From positions 21,661 to 85,660 of the forward strand of contig LUCM01007393.1 of NCBI GenBank assembly GCA_008360955.1: a stretch of DNA of 64,000 nucleotides. The letters are read 5' to 3'. This stretch comes from Fasciolopsis buskii. Its lineage: Eukaryota; Platyhelminthes; Trematoda; Plagiorchiida; Fasciolidae. The notes below the pieces were generated by a model, which worked only from the letters and a program-made list of their open reading frames with translations, ran no database searches and had not been told where the DNA came from. Of this stretch, positions 61,130-64,000 are shown piece after piece (positions within the stretch are counted from its first letter, which is position 1; each line of letters opens with the position of its first letter). The position numbers were made by a program, and so were the translations under genes.

Positions 61130-61461
61130 AACCTTGAATTTCTACGGCTTCGGGTGGACTGCCTGCAACACTTCGTTTCACCATTTTTCTCGTGGGTGAT
61201 TTAAAGCCTAAAATCCGTTTGTGGACTTATAGGCCGCCTCAAGGTAGGCACTGTCGCTTCGTCGAACCAGGATATGTCCAATATTTGCTGCAAATTGTCA
61301 CTGATCTAAGCACTTTCCCCTCTTTTGATATGAAGGACTCCTGCGATCTGGTGAGAGACACTTCCAGGGATTGCACATCGAACGTCTCCCATGAGGCCAT
61401 CAGTTATGTTGGAAAATGCAGTACACAGGCAGCCTGGAAAACATTCCAACTGAAAGGGTAA
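61130..61461 (+). mobile_element. Probable LINE endonuclease fragment
   Basis: The frame contains F-L-V-G-D-L-K-P-K-I-R-L-W near 61186-61222, resembling the G-D-F-N core of APE-type endonucleases. Then come L-L-Q-I-V-T-D-L-S-T-F and D-L-V-R-D-T-S at spacings like the D-L-V-x-T region, ending with A-W-K-T-F-Q-L. The expected G-x-S-D-H motif reads G-K-C-S-T-Q. The frame is open for 89 codons from 61192. The match is moderate. Confidence 0.4.
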
Positions 61462-62499
61462 TGCAAATCTGGATACCTGTCCAGTCGCTGTAAGATGCTT
61501 CAAGACTGCATGAATAGAAGAGCCAAACCGCAGGGTACCCACAATTAAGCCGTTTGTCTAGAAGGAGAAGTAGCCAATACAATGAAGCAAAGATCTTCCG
61601 TCCTAGAACTGTAAGAGAATTACGATGGTGGAGCTTCAGTTAATTGGAGATTGGCCAATCTAGACAGCAGTCGAATCTATTTTACATGTGCCTTAAAGTG
61701 GAAGTAACTGCCGGTTTCACTGGAGTTCTTCATCAACGCTGATCAGTTAGATATAAACTCTTTTAATTATTGGGCATCCATACCAAGATGAATGATGTGG
61801 AAATTTGGACATACTTTTATTAGGTTATAAGAATAGCAGCCCTGGAGGAAGCCAACAGCAGCAACAAGAAAACCAACAAGAGGAAAAGAATTGGTAGACA
61901 CTGATCAAGTTTATTTGGGCCTTCGCGAACAAAAGAAAATGATATTTCCGGGGCGCTAAGTTGAATAGCCTTTGCATGCGCCTCAGCAGACAAGCACATT
62001 AAAGCGGAGTCCCTAAGAGAACTAAAGAGTATGATTTGTTGCAAGTTTTAGATGCCCAGGGAGACAAAAGCAACGTCAGAAACAGAAATTTGCAAGTACG
62101 TGCGGGGGGCAACTGAGCAACGACAAGGTAGGAAAGCAAAAACACTGTGATCAGCTAAAAAGTATATAGGGCCAATTTGAGAATTGATCCAGTTGTGTCG
62201 TAAGGGCTCTTTACGACCAATAGTTCCACCAAGCAATTGGATTTTGACGTCAAAGTGTGCGTATCTGCAAGTGGATTAGGCAATACAGCCGTGATGGCAA
62301 CCCAGCTGGACAGTTATCAGGGATTGCTTTATCCAAACTTAAAGGCGACTGAGAAAGCTAACACCCTAGTTCTCACATAAGAGCCCTCTTTCCCTAGGCT
62401 CTTGAGAGCTTCGCTTCTGTGATCGAAGTCCAGAAGGATAGTCCAAGGCACACGGCCTTCAGGTCCCCGTTAGCAGCCCGGATAGACAAAATGAAAAAA
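61462..62499. other. No recognised feature
   Basis: May include decayed pol sequence of the BEL/Pao element upstream (minus strand), but no protease or RT motif could be identified. Confidence 0.4.
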
Positions 62500-63494
62500 T
62501 ATGCGGGTTTGTCAAAAACGTTTCCCCGGAAAGCTGCTCCTAGTCCAAAAGGAAGTAGCTCAGTTTAATTCACCCTATCCATAGCAGGCCTGGCCAGATT
62601 CAGGACTTGAGGAAGACCGTAAACTCAGTCTCGTTAACCCGGGTGAAAATAAGTCAGGAATCCACGAGCTAATGTTCCCAAACCATAATCATCCCAGTTC
62701 CCCTTGGTTTTCCAGATTATTGGCTTCAAGTTATTCACGATAAAAGTTTCATTCTTAATTGTGTGTACGTAAGTTTTGGAGATCTTATCCAGTAGTGCTT
62801 GGTGCCTCCTTCGAACACCAAGGCTGGAACATTGTTCGGACACAGGGCACTGCGTTGACAAGTGTCAGCATCTCAAACAGGAAAAACATACCTTCCCTTC
62901 TTCAAGCAGTTTCCATATTTCGGGCATATCGGTGGATAAGAAACAAACACATTCATTCAGCATGTGCAGTTCATTGCACACTGCGCACATTTTGCCGGAG
63001 GTTCGTGGGACAAAACTTTCTGGCACATTGAGTGGTAAGGCATCTGATTGATTCTTCGGTGAGTTCTGTTTCTAATGAGGTTTTCGCATTGTATAAAGTG
63101 TCCGGCTGTCCGAGGTCAGCTTAACAAACCTTCTTCGAGAGATCCACGCTCTACGGGACACAAGTGCATGCGGATAACTAAACTGAAGTTGCTTTCCCCA
63201 CCCCAAAATATCATCGAGCGACGTAGCCTCAAAATCCTGGATCCGGTTGAGTAAGGTTCGGAGGACCTGTTCCTTTGTTTGCTGTGATATGATAATAATG
63301 TTTATTTCTCCATTTACGAGAGGTATGCACAATGCAAGATCAACTTCGTGCACAGATGATACAGAGTAAATGCAAAAAAGGAAATCCGTAAGGATTTGTG
63401 GATATATGCTATTTTGAATTACTCCGGGAGCGCGATCGGAATCTGCAAAATAATTCGCAGTGCACAAGTGTGCTAAACAAAAGTGAAAACGCAA
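62500..63494 (-). mobile_element. BEL/Pao LTR retrotransposon gag remnant
   Basis: The minus strand has a 140-codon frame (63072-63494) followed in another frame by the paired zinc-knuckle layout typical of BEL/Pao Gag. This is C-A-V-C-N-E-L-H-M-L-N-E-C near 62989-62950, then V-C-F-S-C-L-R-C, a stop, H-L-S-T-Q-C and S-E-Q-C down to about 62830. It continues with H-Q-A-L-L, where family members have H-H-x-L-L-H. The preceding helical region (V-L-R-T-L-L-N-R-I-Q-D-F-E) fits the part before the knuckles. The stop inside the second knuckle and the frameshift before the first mark it as dead. LTRs and pol were not found. Confidence 0.6.
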
Positions 63495-64000
63495 GAAACA
63501 GTTTCATAAGATTTTACAATATTTTCTGGGACTGTTCTTGAGCAACCGACTGCGAGTCATTTCATATTTAACTATAGCAGATGCGCGTCAAGTAATGGAC
63601 AGAAAGCTTAGGCTGGAAATGTGAAGATCAGTGGGGGTGTGATAATTGGGTGGAAATTAGTCGAAACTCAGGGGAAGTTTATGCAATGTGCATAAGATGG
63701 TTGCGTTTAACAGCAATAAAGGATCGACAGAATGCTAAACAAGGCGGAGCTACAGCACGAATACCACGCCAACCTAACTAGATGTTGACAGTTTATGAAA
63801 GGTTTTGCAGCGAGAGAATAGGGAAATCCCAAGACCGCTGATTGCATTCTTGTGCGGCTGGCGGAAACCTGGAGTGAGAAGTGCGACAAAGAACGAAAAA
63901 TTTGCGAAAGAAGTAAAAAATTTCTTAAACACACTAGCCAAGAACATCTGCGCCGTGATTCTTTTTGTCGCAGTTTTGACCTTAGACGACAGTACGTTTG
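63495..64000. other. No recognised feature; window edge
   Basis: Could contain the N-terminal gag or 5' LTR of the BEL/Pao element, but a second LTR for comparison is outside the window or lost. Confidence 0.4.

Noticed and set aside
1..64000. CRISPR array, prokaryotic operons or phage
   Set aside because: No spaced direct repeats, no ribosome-binding-site-led gene strings, coding density far too low, and abundant animal-type retroelements.

Overview
The window looks like intergenic or intronic DNA of a eukaryote, most likely a parasitic flatworm (digenean trematode). No open frame exceeds 184 codons, there are no operons or ribosome binding sites, and most of what can be recognised is decayed retroelement sequence from families common in fluke genomes: an RTE-type LINE, several CR1/Jockey-type LINEs, Penelope-like elements (PLE), a Ty3/Gypsy element of the CsRn1 kind, a BEL/Pao element and tRNA-derived SINEs. 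The trematode assignment is inference from this mix. Family calls were made by eye from conserved motifs; no database search was run.

Layout. 1.4-3.0 kb (+): RTE LINE copy A. 3.5-3.8 kb (-): weak PLE fragment. 4.05-4.36 kb: element with long inverted arms. 5.6-7.25 kb (+): long decayed PLE with reverse transcriptase (RT) and a GIY-YIG-like tail. 10.1-12.7 kb (+): CR1-like LINE 'A', interrupted by a SINE at 11527-11704. 14.1 kb: a second tRNA-like SINE head. 14.6-15.5 kb (+): possible spliced gene of unknown function. 18.4 kb (+): possible exon. 27.1-27.4 kb (-): possible DEG/ENaC-channel exon. 28.35 kb: one arm of a hairpin repeat. 30.4 kb (-): LINE endonuclease fragment. 32.1-36.7 kb: a nearly complete CR1-like LINE 'C' (-) flanked by two pieces of another LINE 'B' (+). 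40.5-40.9 kb (-): possible exon. 41.3-43.5 kb (-): RTE copy B, inverted relative to copy A. 46.1 kb (+): RT scrap. 47.8-48.5 kb (-): second copy of LINE A, lacking the SINE. 51.1-51.3 kb: perfect-looking head-to-head palindrome. 51.6-53.7 kb (-): Gypsy pol remnant. 55.1-55.5 kb (+): possible two-exon frame. 58.6-58.8 kb (-): second SINE copy, beside a LINE RT remnant (58.8-60.0 kb, -). 61.1-61.5 kb (+): LINE endonuclease scrap. 62.5-63.5 kb (-): BEL/Pao gag remnant.

The elements do not form a working system. The most informative observations concern genome dynamics. The two RTE copies are 38.5 kb apart, inverted, and moderately diverged at both ends, yet share a 662-bp block with only two differences, the signature expected of ectopic gene conversion. 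The SINE in LINE A can be bounded to the base because the second LINE A copy preserves the empty site. LINE C appears nested in LINE B. I found no convincing new biological system; protein-coding host genes are only tentatively indicated by a few splice-compatible frames.
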